Below are positions 53,138 to 64,000 of a stretch of DNA of 64,000 nucleotides, in pieces. Origin of the DNA: Saturnia japonica (lineage: Eukaryota > Arthropoda > Insecta > Lepidoptera > Saturniidae); assembly GCA_033032175.1 (NCBI GenBank), contig CM065328.1, positions 12,028,690-12,092,689 on the forward strand. Direction: 5' to 3'. How positions within the stretch are numbered: position 1 is the stretch's first letter; each line of letters begins with the position of its first letter. The translations under genes and the position numbers were made by a program. The notes below the pieces were generated by a model. It was not told where the DNA came from and ran no database searches. It was given only the letters and a program-made list of their open reading frames with translations.

Positions 53138-54159
53138 TATACCAACTTTTTATTTGTCTCAACCCAGATTACGTTATGACTGCGATTAGGTACTAATCAA
53201 ACGGAAACATCTCCAAAATAGATATCGTTATTCTAAAAAAACCCTGATTTTTTTTAACTGATTAGATTTCGATTAGGTTAGATAAGATCACTTCGTTGCC
53301 CGTCTGTCTGACTGTCAAGACCCTTTTCCTTAGAAGTACGTGGAGGTAAGTTGAAATTAATATTAAATACTCAGGTCTACAATCCCTTGGAGCTGTGAAA
53401 TAATCAAACTTCTAAGTCAATGTAATCAAACGATACGTCTCTTTATGCCGTATAATTTAACTCTCGCAAAGGGAATAAAAACCTATAGGGTACTTCCAGT
53501 AGAATTAGAATCATGAAATTTGGCAAGAAGCAATGTCTTAGAGCACAAGTAAAGGAAAAAAATACAAAAACCGTAAATTTGTAACTAAATAAAAAAAAAT
53601 TGCGATTACAAACTTATTTGCGGTTACTCTTTTTCTTTACTCTATTCAATTATAGTGATAGAAAGAGATAGCATCATGTAACAGGTTGTTATTTTGGAAC
53701 AGGTATATGGAATTATTGTATCTCTAAAACAGGAAGGAATTGGTATTTTACCTATACGGTCACCTCTACTGCCTGGAGATGAGTGGTAACGGATCAACCT
53801 CTGCTAGAACGACATTGTTCCAATCCGATAGGTCAACTCGCATAGTTCCACATATTCGGTATGATATTTCAACTAGCGAGTAAGGTGTAAAGTGTAATAA
53901 GTATGTAAAAAAATGAAAAAATTCCCCTTACTTGACTTTAAATTCCCTAAACTTTTCCCCATTTATTTCAGTTCCCTAAAATTGCGAAAAAGAACTCCAA
54001 TTACAAATCACGAAGTCAACTGAGCAATGACGAACATGTAAAAACCGCACACGAAACATACAGACAAATAATCCTTTGATTCGCGTCAAAAAACCGATAT
54101 CGCTCCGAAATCGGACGAATATTCGTGGCAAGTGCCGAATATACTTTTTTTTCTAACTG
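53138..54159. other. spacer, nothing recognised
   Basis: No coding frame, no clear repeat copy. Confidence 0.4.
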
Positions 54160-54760
54160 ACTACACTGTTAGCCATAAGGGCCCTGAAGCCTCAGACGGC
54201 TTTCTTCACCGTGACATGAACGAATAAGTTCTTTGTATACCTACTCTACCTACCTCGCTCCCACTTTCCATCCACGGCGGTCGCCTGCCGATTATATCAA
54301 AGACTAATAAGTAAAAGACCACGGAGTACTACCATCACCTCTGGGCAGGAGCAACTGGATACCAGCTTGGGCCATTTGACTAGGCACAAAGACGAGCTGT
54401 GAAAATCGTTGACGATCTCTTACTCTAAACGATACTGAACCTCTAAGCCTGAGGAAAGACCGGACTACTTACCACCATCACGCCGCTTGAAATCGGCTGG
54501 GAGTTCATACTCACACTTTGGAACCAAAATGGTCGCGGACAGTCCGTTAACAGAGTAATTCCCTTCCGCGAACGCTCCGGTTGTGGAATGAACGCCCTTC
54601 TGAAGATATTCCAGAGGACTACGGTATAGGATTCTTCAAAAAGGGAGTAAATAGGAGTTTAAAAGGTCGGCTACGCGCATGTGAAGCTGCTGGAGTTGGC
54701 GTCTATAGGCTGTGGTGAACGCTTCACTTCATGCAGACCGCAAGCTTGTTTGTCACTATC
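54160..54760 (+). pseudogene. jockey-like LINE C-terminus and 3' UTR
   Basis: Plus-strand words HHLWAGATGYQLGPFD, RRAVKIVDD and, in a shifted frame, RLWNERPSEDIPEDYGIGFF and KKGVNRSLKGRLRACEAAGV are the conserved C-terminal region; several stops. The 3' UTR has 'ggcgtctataggctgtggtg' and 'catgcagaccgcaagcttgt'. The first 80 bases ('ctgttagccataagggccct') are shared, inverted, with about 57,330-57,360. Confidence 0.7.
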
Positions 54761-54779
54761 GTGATATTAAAAACAAAAA

Positions 54780-54910
54780 TGTTTATTATGGGTGATCCTT
54801 AGAAGATAGATATGTATAAAGTTTATAATTATAATTATATACAACATCAATTTGGTAAATCTCTTATGGTTTACTCAGCATAAGGTATTTGAGCTCCCTA
54901 AATGTGCCTT
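54780..54910 (-). mobile_element. Helitron internal fragment
   Basis: Inverse of the 43779-44275 middle part: 'ttattatgggtgatccttag', 'aaatctcttatggtttactc', 'agcataaggtatttgagc'. Confidence 0.5.
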
Positions 54911-55433
54911 TTTTCTGAATTGATTTACTATAATAGTAAATTGTAGAATTGTATAATAGGAAATTGTAGTGAGAGAGGATAATCATCATGAAAAACATAT
55001 TATGTTAATAAAACAAAACAAATCCTATAACTTGGGCAAATAACTTAGCTAAAAATGAAAAGTTTTATAATATCTGTATTATATATACCTGCTAAAGGAA
55101 TGAGGAAAGATCTCATTAAGTACTACGATTTTGTATGACAATATAAAAATAATTGGAGCGATATCATAACGGAACTGATTACAGCATAGGTTTTTGTTCA
55201 GATATTAATGAGATAATAATTATTATTACAAGTCTGATAACGATTCGTGGTAAGAATGCATTGTCTACACGGCAATCTTTCAAACAGTAAGTATTTTTAA
55301 ATTATACATCTACTATGTTGCCGACAACGTTTCACGATTTGTTTTATTGCAAAAAAAAACTGAATAAATAAAGCGAGTATTTTGTCAAAATATTTTAAAT
55401 CATAACAACAATTATTAGTAAATTCATTATAAT

Positions 55434-55570
55434 TAGAGGATTCGATCGGGAAAATTTCGGGAATCGGGATTTACGGGATTAACAAAAATATAAAATTAGT
55501 TATGTATAAAATCAATGCATAAGCAAGAAGACATTTTGTCAGCCAACCTGTGTTTTTCCAGATGATTTGA
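55434..55570. repeat. left member of an inverted pair ('TAGAGGATTCGA')
   Basis: TAGAGGATTCGATCGGGAAA, 'tttcgggaatcgggattt', 'acgggattaac' and, after a gap, 'ccagatgatttgatt'. The inverse occurs at 59760-59881. Confidence 0.6.
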
Positions 55571-56014
55571 TTAGTTTGCGTTTGCGCCGACTAGGCTTGG
55601 AGATGCAACATTATTAATTCATAGATTTTACGTACGTACATAGAGACCTACTTGTTGAAGAAACATAGTCTGATTAAGTTTTATTTTTAGGACGTTTAAC
55701 GTGGCTGATGGCCCCCTTAGGAAGTTCTGCTAGCTATACCGATGTTCTAAACATCTCAAAATAATCGAAGATGGTTTTCATTTTTGTTAAAAATTGTCTT
55801 CGTTAATTCTGATCAAAGGTCCTCCTATCAATGGACACAGTCGTGCCCGTGCGAGTAAGGCAAACATACTGAAACTACTTGCGAAGAAAAAATCTGTGTG
55901 TCTATGTCTTTTCTGATAAAATTCGTAAAAGTAACTTAGTTCACACATTTTTAAGGAATTTCGGAGTTTGGCTTTGTGCCCGGTTAATAACAATAGGCAC
56001 ATGTACGTGTACAT

Positions 56015-56070
56015 ACACGTGTACATTAGTACACCTCTGCCTAACCCTTCGGGGATACATGTGTGATGTT
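56015..56070 (+). mobile_element. SINE (family A) tail fragment
   Basis: 'gtgtacattagtacacctct' and 'gcctaacccttcggggatac' then 'gtgtgatg', i.e. the 3' end only. Confidence 0.55.
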
Positions 56071-56607
56071 ATCTATGTATGTATTCTTAAGGGGCATTAT
56101 AAACTTTTTCTTTTAAGTGGTTTGCAAGCGACAGGTAAAAGTTCATTTATAATTAAAGTTCACAAATTAACATTAAGTTTCCCGTTGTGCCTAATGAACT
56201 TAGATACAATTGTCATATAACTTTTGTGTATCACTATTATCAATTAGTTAGGAGCTTTTCCTCTTTTCTTTTTATTCCAAGTCACTCAGATATCTTAAAA
56301 TAATAAGGCATGAACACTAAAGTGTGTATAAAATAGTTGATTGACCCACTCGACCGTGCCTTTAGATAGACAAAATAAATCATAAAGAACATTACAATCG
56401 GTTATTGAAAAATAACATAATAACTGAAAATCAAAAGTGACTGCAACATGATACCTTCCGGTAGAAGGTGCAAGTGCTGTTATAGTGATTTTACGTAATA
56501 CGTAACGTTATATAAACGTAATCAGTGTTGAGTTTACGTTTGTATAGTTTTTTTTTTATAAGTTACGTTGACGAAATGGCTCGTGTTCTAATAGTGTTGT
56601 ACTCTTT

Positions 56608-56830
56608 TTAACCGATTTCAAAAAATTAAGACGTTCTCAATTCGAATGTATATAAAAAATTTATGAATTTTCAGCGATATTTTTTTTGCTTATTACATAC
56701 ATCCAAATGATGATTCTTTTTTCGTTTACTACAAGGGTGGTCGAGTTTTAATTTCGAAGATATACTAGATAACGCCTCAAAATCATTAAAGTTGTTTTTG
56801 TTTTTTGTTAAAAATTGTCTTGTTTTCATA
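56608..56830 (-). repeat. dispersed repeat, 'TTCGAATTGAGAAC' family, inverted
   Basis: Begins 'ttaaccgatttcaaaaaatt', 'gacgttctcaattcgaatgt' and ends 'cgcctcaaaatcattaaagt', 'ttgttaaaaattgtcttg'. Confidence 0.6.
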
Positions 56831-57149
56831 CATTAAAAAGGAGGTTCTCAATTCCATTGTATATTTTTCCAGTATATCATATATATCTTCTTATTTGAAG
56901 GAGAAAAACGTGAATCTAATTTTTTTTTACATTGACTTCCATTAATTACAGTTGTGTAAATGATTAATGCATCTCCGACAAACGACAAGCTGTTTTGACT
57001 AGCAATCCCTAGTATAAAAACGTTGGTACTTGGTAGACCAACTTGGTTGGACCTCTGTTGAACCCCAATACAGGAAGTGCTATGCGAACTTGCAGCTAAC
57101 CCTGCAAAGTGACCAGTCGACGTAGAGAGAGAGAGCCTAATAAACAGCA

Positions 57150-57400
57150 AACATCGCGTAAGACGAACCCGTAGGTGTCACCCAATACGGGAGAGACCTT
57201 TTAGCCAAGACACCTACTGAAGCAGGTGACGAAATAAACCAACAAAGAGGGCACAGTCCTGACAAGGTACCCCCACATAAATGTGTCTGAAAAGACTCGA
57301 GCCTCAAGCGCTCGCCCTCAAGTTACGGTTAAGCTGTAAAACCCTTATGGCTAACAGTAGTTATATAAAAAAAAAAAAAAAACCGTCTCTGTACTCCTGG
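57150..57400. repeat. GC-richer block, probable LINE 3' region
   Basis: Block 'gtgtcacccaatacgggaga', 'aagcaggtgacgaaataaac', 'aaacccttatggctaacag' followed by a run of A (57367-57382). The poly(A) run suggests the 3' end of a retroposed sequence in plus orientation. Confidence 0.4.
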
Positions 57401-58843
57401 CAGATGTGAAACATCGAAAGGGGGTCCTAAAGGGTGTCCCGACAATGGTCCGTGGGGGGTCAGGGGGTTGCAGTGATTATTCTCATAATTGTATATTCAT
57501 AATTTATAGTACATATATTCCATCATATAGCGTGCCGATGCGTCGCCACGGCCTGAATCGCCACGCCAAAATCAGGCTTACCCCTCACATAGAGATGTTT
57601 CACATCAAAAATGAAAAGTAGGGCCTCATTACAGATCAGAGAACTTGTACAGTCGCGGACACGGCACCACAGTGCTCTGAACCGTCTACACAGTTTATTT
57701 TTCGCTCCCTCATATTTTCTATTACTTTATCAGTTACTTTTTTCCGATTTTCATCATGTCAGTTTTTTGTTCGTTCAGGTTATCCACGGTAGAGGCCAAA
57801 AGTACCGTCCCTATGTATGAAAAAGTATCCGTCGAAAAGCGTCAATTTAAGGTAGCGCTACGGTAGCAAGCGCCTAATATTTAAAGTTATTATGTTTTAT
57901 TGTCAATTCATGCTACTGTTGGTGACCTCTAGTAGAGAGTTACTGAACTAGATTGAAATGTTCACTAGGTGGTGTTGATATCAAAACAAGCACAACATAG
58001 AAATCAAATTGTGCGTGCACTTTATTTCTTTGATGTTTTTTAATGAATTCGGTTTGTTCTTTGGACTAACTTTGATTGGAAATCATTTTAATTTGATTTT
58101 TCAGTATTTTGATACTCTCTTGTTTAGTTTAATTGTATGTATTGTTTGTTATATTTACTCGGAAGCAAATCACTATTTGGTAAGCAGTTTTTAGCACTAT
58201 TGGATAGTGCTAAATATAAAATAGTGAAAAATTTGTCGTCAACGTCAAAACTAACTTCAAAGTTTATCTAATATTTTTTATGCAAAATATGCGGACAATG
58301 ATATCGACAGTGGCACTGCAGCGCCCTCTCTCACAATAAAACTTGATTATTGTGCAAAGGGAAGAGAATTTGAAATAAAACATGGAAAGTTCTAACAAGG
58401 GATCCACTATAGAAAAGGGAACAAGAAGAAGACTTCTCAATGGATGCGCGCAAATCAATTCGAACGTGCTGCAGCCAACATAAAAAACAATGCCTCAACC
58501 AATGACCGCAATACATCTATCGCTTTGCGGTAGGTTGGCACTAGTTGTTCGGATTTCGATGGTTCGTGACTTCGCTCTGAAGACTGAGGTTTTATTATTT
58601 ATAAAGAACTTTCTTAAAAACCTAAAATATAGTATAAACAATAAGTGCATCATCGTTTCGCCGCGCAGCTGGTTTTTATAAACTATAATGTGTGTTATCG
58701 CGAATCTCCTAGAAAAACTAAATCAAACCAGGATGGCTTGGTTTCCCCAATCCAGATGTTTTCATAAAACCATATGAAGCAAACCACTAACCTTGATCGT
58801 AGCGAATTCAGCTTGCGGTGCACCGCTATACTGCCACACACTC
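57401..58843. other. spacer, nothing firmly recognised
   Basis: A stretch 57,620-57,800 contains GC-richer sequence and a short frame ending in a possible splice site, but no support for a gene. Confidence 0.35.
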
Positions 58844-58865
58844 GTACACACACACACACACACAC
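58844..58865. repeat. CA microsatellite
   Basis: About eleven CA units. Confidence 0.9.
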
Positions 58866-58914
58866 GTACTAAAGTCAAACTGTAAGGTTTTGTTACTTTA
58901 TTTCCTGGATTTCT

Positions 58915-59330
58915 ATATAAATATCAATAAAATAACACACTGCGTCGTCCGCTCTCGAACCGCAATTAGTTTGAACTGACGGTCGTCAAAAAAAGTCTCA
59001 GCCTAGCTGCCAACCCCGGTATCGCGATCTACCCACATATGAAATTATAAAAACCGCCTGGACATTGTGTTTGGTGACGTGCCAAAATAAACTCTAAAGA
59101 CACATTCATATGTGTATTGTGTGGACGGTGCTGCGACGGATTCCATAGCTCGGACTTCATGGTCTGGAGAGCCTTAAACCACCACCAGGTTAGTGAGATT
59201 ATTCTATCTTTGGTATTGATGAGAGAGGATTCAGTGGTGTAAGTCTGTACTACCGGTAGTTTTCTGCCTATCCCTGTATACCATTGTGTCGCCGTTTTAT
59301 AGCGGCCGAATTTAGAAAAAATCAATGATC
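58915..59330 (-). repeat. mRNA-like block, probable retroposed or LINE-derived sequence
   Basis: Clearly richer in G+C than its flanks. Minus-strand reading shows short open pieces in different frames (SLTWWWFKALQTMKSELWNP, HMNVSLEFILARHQTQCPGG) and ends with 'aaataaagtaacaaaacc' at 58,890. No domain is recognised; the frame switches and stops indicate a non-coding or decayed sequence. Confidence 0.3.
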
Positions 59331-59759
59331 GCTGCTACAGTCTTGTTATATTATATAGTATAAATTTATTATTATTGTTATTACGTTATTTTAGAAACAT
59401 AAAGATCACAACAACTCAAGTCACGCTCACCACGATTACTTCACGGTTTGATACCACATGGCACGGTACAATATTCATACTTTGTTCTACAAAAAACCCT
59501 AATTCCCTCTGTTTCTTTTTTCACCAAGTAAATAGTTACTCCTACATATTTATTCTTCCTAAATTTCCCTTGAAGCTTTTAAAACCAACCCGTTAATCTG
59601 GAAACTGTGACATGAGGAAAGATACCACTTTTCTACTCGATACCGTATCGATCACAACCGACCTTCTCACAATCAGTTAATAGCACGACACTAACTAATA
59701 TCGGTTTTTTTCTTCTAAGGATTAGAGACAACTAAAAACAACAGTATAACTACAAAACA

Positions 59760-59881
59760 AATCAAATCATCTGTTAAAATACAGGATGGCTTTTATTTAT
59801 TTTTTTTGTTAATCCCGGGATTCGTCGAAGTTCAATCCCGAAATTTTCGGGAACGAAATATGACCGGAATCGAATCCTCTA
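59760..59881. repeat. right member of an inverted pair ('TAGAGGATTCGA')
   Basis: On the minus strand TAGAGGATTCGATTCCGGTC, 'tcccgaaaatttcgggatt', 'aatcccgggattaac' and 'cagatgatttgattt', matching 55434-55570 with indels. Confidence 0.6.
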
Positions 59882-60699
59882 CTCACAAGTCATAACTTAA
59901 AAACATTTATGTACGTTACGACAAAATGGATCTAGGCGTAAACGTCGTAAGCTGTTCTTTGGAACTCTGGGTCGGTGATATTGTAATGGTTGATATTTTA
60001 CGTCTGATCCATATTCTTCATCATAAAAAAACGGGTATCGGTTCGATTGAAGAGTAGAACGATGCAGAAGTACGACGCCTATGGCCGTAATGTGAAAAAG
60101 ACATGGCCATGGTAAATCAATTCGGACGCTTACATTAATTTGATATATGATATAATACAATACAATTTTAATGTATACAATTATGATTTCTTAATTCGTA
60201 TTCTTCTCAGCAAACCCTTACATTAATTTGATACCCACATCATGGGAGTGCTAAATAAATAACTGGATCGCCATTTTTGTGAGCAGCCATATTGTATTCA
60301 GAATGACGTCACTTAGCCAAACTTAACGTGTTATATAATTTCAAGTTAATTGGTTCAGGATAACAGCCTCCTTTAAATTCCGATTGCAAACTTTGACCCA
60401 TATTAACAAAGTAAGTTAAATAAAAAAGCTTTAGGGAATCAGATTGTATTGTAAGTAAATACAGGACATACCATTATTAATCCGATCTGCGTTAGAGGCG
60501 TTAAAGACCGTCATAGTGACTCGCTTTTGCGTGTCGGGTTTCGGGATCAACTTGTGCATATCTAGTTAAATTAACGCAGGCCGGCCTGAAAGCGGCCACC
60601 GTCGATGGATTATAATCTCTCGGTGGTCACCGTTGTGTTGCCACGCTACTATAAAAAATAGGCATAGAATTATAAAAAAAGTCGAAACTTACAAAACAA
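59882..60699. other. spacer with repeat scraps
   Basis: 60,100-60,180 resembles the middle of the 43779-44275 Helitron family ('ggtaaatcaattcggacgct'). 60,590-60,660 shares 'gattataatctctcggtggt' and 'caccg' with about 33,320-33,350. Confidence 0.4.
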
Positions 60700-60705
60700 T
60701 TTATT
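60700..60705 (-). promoter_or_regulatory. polyadenylation signal AATAAA of CPSF1
   Basis: AATAAA on the minus strand about 30 bases after the CPSF1 stop codon. Confidence 0.65.
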
Positions 60706-60733
60706 ATTTAATCTTAAAGTGGAACTGTTTACA

Positions 60734-62193
60734 TTAAAAGTGAGCGGTCAGTCTGTCTATCTCGTACAAGTCAGCCACAATCTCTTCGACCTTTGTGCCA
60801 ATTTTTTTTGCGATCTGAAACAACAGAACGTTATAACATCAACAGATTTATCCAATCGGTAGTAATGAAATTTTGACGGGAGCAGACAACTTTTGAAAAA
60901 TGGTTTTAAACACTTTATATTGTGTTAAAACTAACTATTACCCGTGAATAGACAGCCGGGCGTTAAAATAATATTATATACTAGTTGTACCCCACGGTTT
61001 CACTCGTGTTAATTTAAGATATGCTATCGCGGAATTGTTTAGATATACTAAGGACAATATTTTTGTAGAACATTATATTTACTTATCATTAACCATTACG
61101 ACAGCGCACCCGATTATAGCAGTTCGGGAGGGCTTCCACTTCCGACTGACTTAACAAAAATCAATAAATAGTTAAGGCTAGCTGAGAACTGTAGCCAATG
61201 TTAGATAAGCCTATACTATTCCTCGTGAATCTGACTATTATTTACAAAAAAAAAATTTTTAATCCGATTGGTAGTTCCAGAGATTAGCGGTTTTAAACAA
61301 ACAAACAAACAAACTTTTCCGCGCTTTTTTTAATTAAAAAGTATAACATTACATAATAAATAGCATCGAATATTTTGTGATGTTTTTGTTAGTTCGTGTC
61401 AAACGAAACACCAACAACAGCGCATGACGTTTTTTTTGTATAGTTCTTCCCTTTCTTCGTGAAAGGGAAAGGCAAAGGTATCTAAGACTATGCAGCCAAG
61501 TCAGCATGACGTCATTCGTTTGTGTTCATCTGTTTTTTTTTTTTCTGCCTATGTAGGCAATTTTGTCAATGTCAAGTGTGACAAATACACGTTATAGAAT
61601 TTAGTTGCCAATTGTTCGGTGTACTGTAGTATAACCCATAAAAAGGATATACTGACACAACATAAAACATTCACAAATTTATACATAATACTCGTTACGG
61701 GAACTGCAGGGATAATGATATAAAATTTATCTGTTGTTTCCATAAAACTCTCTACGTTTATTTACGCACGCGGCACACTATGATGGTCGGTCCGCTCATG
61801 ACTTTTCGTATAGATTAATAAATACGTTTGAAGGAGCAAATCGCTGCTATTTAATGTCAATAGTGACGTACAGTTCTTCATAAAATTGATCGAATAAATA
61901 ATTTTGCATACAAGCCATCCCTGGGAACAAAGTTATTAAACTGATTTCCCTCTAAACTATAAATTATATTATGGTTTAAGTATAAAATATGGTTCCGTGA
62001 ACAAATCTCTTCACGTTTTTAAGCTGTTGTTTCTACAATACAACCAGACACTTGAATTTTATTAACTTGTATGGATATACTAACATCCTGTTTCTCAGCG
62101 TTGGACATAGAGGTGTAGAGGGAGACTAGATCTCCATCCAGCATTCCACGCGCGGGCCCACCGCCTATCGGCCTGCGAGCTGACTTATACGTC
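60734..62193 (-). CDS. CPSF1: cleavage and polyadenylation specificity factor subunit 1 (CPSF160), last two exons
   Basis: Minus strand. Penultimate exon 62085-62193: acceptor 'ggtttcttacag', then TYKSARRPIGGGPARGMLDG and DLVSLYTSMSNAEKQD, donor GTTAGT. Last exon 60734-60814: acceptor 'ttgtttcag', then IAKKIGTKVEEIVADLYEID and RLTAHF, stop at 60734-60736. Phases agree (phase 2 into the first, phase 0 between them). The combination of a GxxARGxLDGDL stretch, the AKKIGT motif and a C-terminal D-R-(V/L)-T-A-H-F is that of CPSF1, whose human protein ends in nearly the same way. CPSF1 is the large beta-propeller scaffold of the nuclear complex that recognises AAUAAA with WDR33 and CPSF30 and directs pre-mRNA cleavage and polyadenylation. 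Only the last 62 residues are here; upstream exons were not found up to 64,000. An open frame continuing to 62,243 and down to 62,019 runs through intron and is not coding beyond the exon limits given. Confidence 0.93.
60981..61326 (-). mobile_element. non-autonomous Helitron, inverted, in CPSF1 last intron
   Basis: 'ctagttgtaccccacggttt' after A is the 3' end on the minus strand; internal 'atcattaaccattacgacag' and 'cctatactattcctcgtgaa' match 41028-41623; the end near 61,326 stops at 'aaacaaacttttccgcgc', short of the terminus. Confidence 0.6.
61540..61700 (+). repeat. 'CAATGTCAAGTGTGA' family repeat
   Basis: 'tctgcctatgtaggcaattt', 'tgtcaatgtcaagtgtgaca', 'gttcggtgtactgtagtata', closest to 46655-46800. 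Lies in the CPSF1 intron. Confidence 0.65.
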
Positions 62194-62574
62194 CTGTAAG
62201 AAACCAAAAACAATGCAAACAGCATAAGCAAGAAACCCAACATACGACATAATTATATGGACAAAGTTACAAATGTTACAGAGACAACGTTTTGGAACAC
62301 ATGTATAGTGACTAAGTATCTAAGTCATTTATCTATATTCTCTTGATTTTATCTACATTTAAACTTATTTACACTACTTATTTTTAGCATTTTTAGCAAG
62401 TCAGAGCAACCTTTAATAACCAGGCAACACTTACATTCTAATTTAGGCATGTTTATGTATTTTTAATTTTAGTGAAGTGTATAGTGTTGGTAACTTATTT
62501 AAAATAAAATATATCATCAAAATTACTAATTTAGTACCGTTGTGATTTGAAACGATACGAAATGAAAAAGCGAT

Positions 62575-62822
62575 ACTAAAAAGGCAATTTTTAACAGAAA
62601 AGAAAAGCGACTTCAATGTTTTCGAAGAGTTCCCTGGTGTATCTTCGAAGATGAAGGTTCAATGCCGATTAACTTAAATAGGACCACTTTTGAGGTATCC
62701 CCTTTCCAACGCAAAAACAAATCATCCAAATCGGTTCATAAACAAAGAAGTTATGGTTAAACATTCACAAAAAAAAAAACATTCGAATTGATAACCTCTG
62801 TCTTTTTATGAAATGGTTAAAA
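62575..62822 (+). repeat. dispersed repeat, 'TTCGAATTGAGAAC' family
   Basis: 'tgttttcgaagagttccctg', 'gaaggttcaatgcc', 'aggaccacttttgaggtatc', 'cggttcataaacaaagaagt' and 'acattcgaattgataacct'. Confidence 0.65.
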
Positions 62823-63611
62823 AGAGACAAAACATATACATCTATTGTATTTAGCCTGCAAGAGAATGCATTAAACACAATTAATGCAAGTCTTGATTTT
62901 CAAAATGATCGACGTCGAATTGGCCTAACGATGTGAGACGACCATACCTGTACTTAGTACTACGAATGGTCGATAAGTCGAGTCTCGCAGGTTTAGAATT
63001 TTTTTAAAGATATTTTAAAGAAGATATCTTTATTTTCAAAAAGTATCACTACTATACCATTTCAATTTCTTTATTTTCTCGATGACAGCTCCTGTGAAAA
63101 CTTGAACGAACGTCTTTTTTACATTATTTTATAAAAATATGACGTTTACACACGTACAAACTTATACCAGAGTGGGAGAAACTGATAGGGATGGAGCTAT
63201 ATCGATAAACGTAACACGATAACAGACCCGATATTTTTTTACAAAATGTAAGAAACTAAACTACTGCCGGATACTTTTGTACAAATTTTTGAACTATTAT
63301 TATATTTCATTACAAGATGTTACACGTATTAATTCTTGATTGATAATGTCAACTTCTTCAAAATTTTCGAAGCTGTTGTAAAATAAGTAGGTATAGGTAG
63401 GTACTCGGCAATGAAACGAAATAATTATAACGACAGGTAATCTTTATTTATTTATTTTAATCAAAATCTGTTTGTTCAATTTATAACAAATATATGCGAT
63501 CGATATCATTACTTATTTGGTGACTACAACTAACAAATTAGAACTGTCATCGAGAAAATAAAGAAATGGAAATATGTAGTTTTCTGCGTGTGAACTCAAA
63601 CAATTTTTTTT

Positions 63612-63660
63612 TTATATCCACCTGGCTAGCTACTACCTTCAAATAAAATACCGGTCAGTA
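63612..63660 (+). mobile_element. SINE (family B) scrap
   Basis: 'atatccacctggctagctac' and 'taccttcaaataaaataccg' only. Confidence 0.45.
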
Positions 63661-64000
63661 AAAAAAATTTAAGAACTACTTAATGAGGGGGATTATTCTT
63701 ACTTCTTCTTCCTAACTTGGCAACTGGTCCTCTTTATTGAAGACCATTTTACTGCCATTATCAAATGAATATAGAATGTCTTGTCTTAGAACGATTTCAT
63801 TATCCCAAGATGGTGGCTCCAACGTTAGAACTTTTTAGGGAATTTTTGTGGCACCTCAAAGCGCATGCTTCCAATTTATATTTATAACCCACTTCACTTA
63901 TGCACAATAACCAAACTATAACACGCAAAACGCCATCAATATTACATAATAAAGAGTCAAAACCTAAGTTGATAAATTAAAACCGCAACATGTCACTTCA

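Larger units (their letters stand above)
62194..64000. other. presumed CPSF1 intron, repeat-rich
   Basis: Between the penultimate CPSF1 exon and the window edge no further exon could be recognised. It contains a 'TTCGAATTGAGAAC' repeat at 62575-62822 and a SINE B scrap at 63612-63660. Confidence 0.5.

Noticed and set aside
58770..58835. First exon of the cuticular-type gene on the minus strand
   Set aside because: A donor-like AAG|GTTAGT exists, but there is no ATG in the preceding sequence and the distance would be over 12 kb.
59029..59325. 98-codon minus-strand gene
   Set aside because: Readable pieces switch frame and the 3' side ends in an A-rich run; more like a retroposed non-coding sequence.
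62019..62243. Small secreted protein starting MLGFLLMLFALFLVSY
   Set aside because: The hydrophobic start is a translated intron end (pyrimidine tract and acceptor); the real content is a CPSF1 exon at 62085-62193.
1..64000. CRISPR array, operon or prokaryotic defence system
   Set aside because: No spaced direct repeats, no ribosome-binding sites and no compact gene clusters; the window is clearly eukaryotic.

Overview
The window is animal nuclear DNA, almost certainly from a moth or butterfly. It is AT-rich, its real genes are split into short exons with GT/AG introns, and most of the rest is transposon debris of lepidopteran type: tRNA-headed SINEs, short Helitrons starting TCTATA and ending CTAG, LINE 3' ends, a mariner and MITEs. 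Nothing prokaryotic is present.

Three host genes could be rebuilt by joining exons across splice sites and checking that the reading phase closes. (1) 17,609-35,108, plus strand: a complete 14-exon gene of the nose-resistant-to-fluoxetine (NRF-6) membrane acyltransferase family, 691 codons, with a 40-nt signal-peptide exon, a six-cysteine NRF domain and a C-terminal acyltransferase-3 domain. (2) 39,160-46,100, minus strand: a secreted, probably cuticular, protein with Gly/His-rich repeats and a Val-Pro-Lys repeat tail; its first exon was not found. (3) 60,734-62,193, minus strand: the last two coding exons of CPSF1 (CPSF160), the large subunit of the mRNA cleavage and polyadenylation specificity factor; the rest of the gene lies beyond the right edge or was not recognised. 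An orphan candidate coding exon of unknown identity lies at 15,314-15,481 (minus).

Layout: 1-6 kb, Helitron/SINE-like fragments and a dead Tc1-type transposase; 6.3-6.7 kb, a hAT-type MITE with a perfect 8-bp duplication; 6.9-10.4 kb, a LINE 3' end on the minus strand followed by a long intact 944-codon retrotransposon ORF with zinc finger, reverse transcriptase and restriction-like endonuclease; 11.5 kb, a long hairpin; 12.2-12.7 kb, a Harbinger-type MITE; 13.3-14.6 kb, a mariner of DD41D type with exact TIRs but a broken transposase; 17.6-35.1 kb, the NRF-6 gene, whose largest intron (21.7-27.75 kb) is filled by a dead RTE-type LINE and several SINEs; 35.6-38.1 kb, jockey-like LINE pieces and a 254-bp tandem duplication; 39-46 kb, the cuticular-type gene with a Helitron-rich intron; 46-60 kb, mostly repeats without recognisable genes; 60.7-62.2 kb, CPSF1 end; the rest repeats.

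The host genes have no obvious common pathway. The most noteworthy item is the intact restriction-endonuclease-type retrotransposon ORF with a YLDD catalytic box. No new defence-like or operon-like system is visible. Repeat family names are inferred from termini and structure, not from database comparison.
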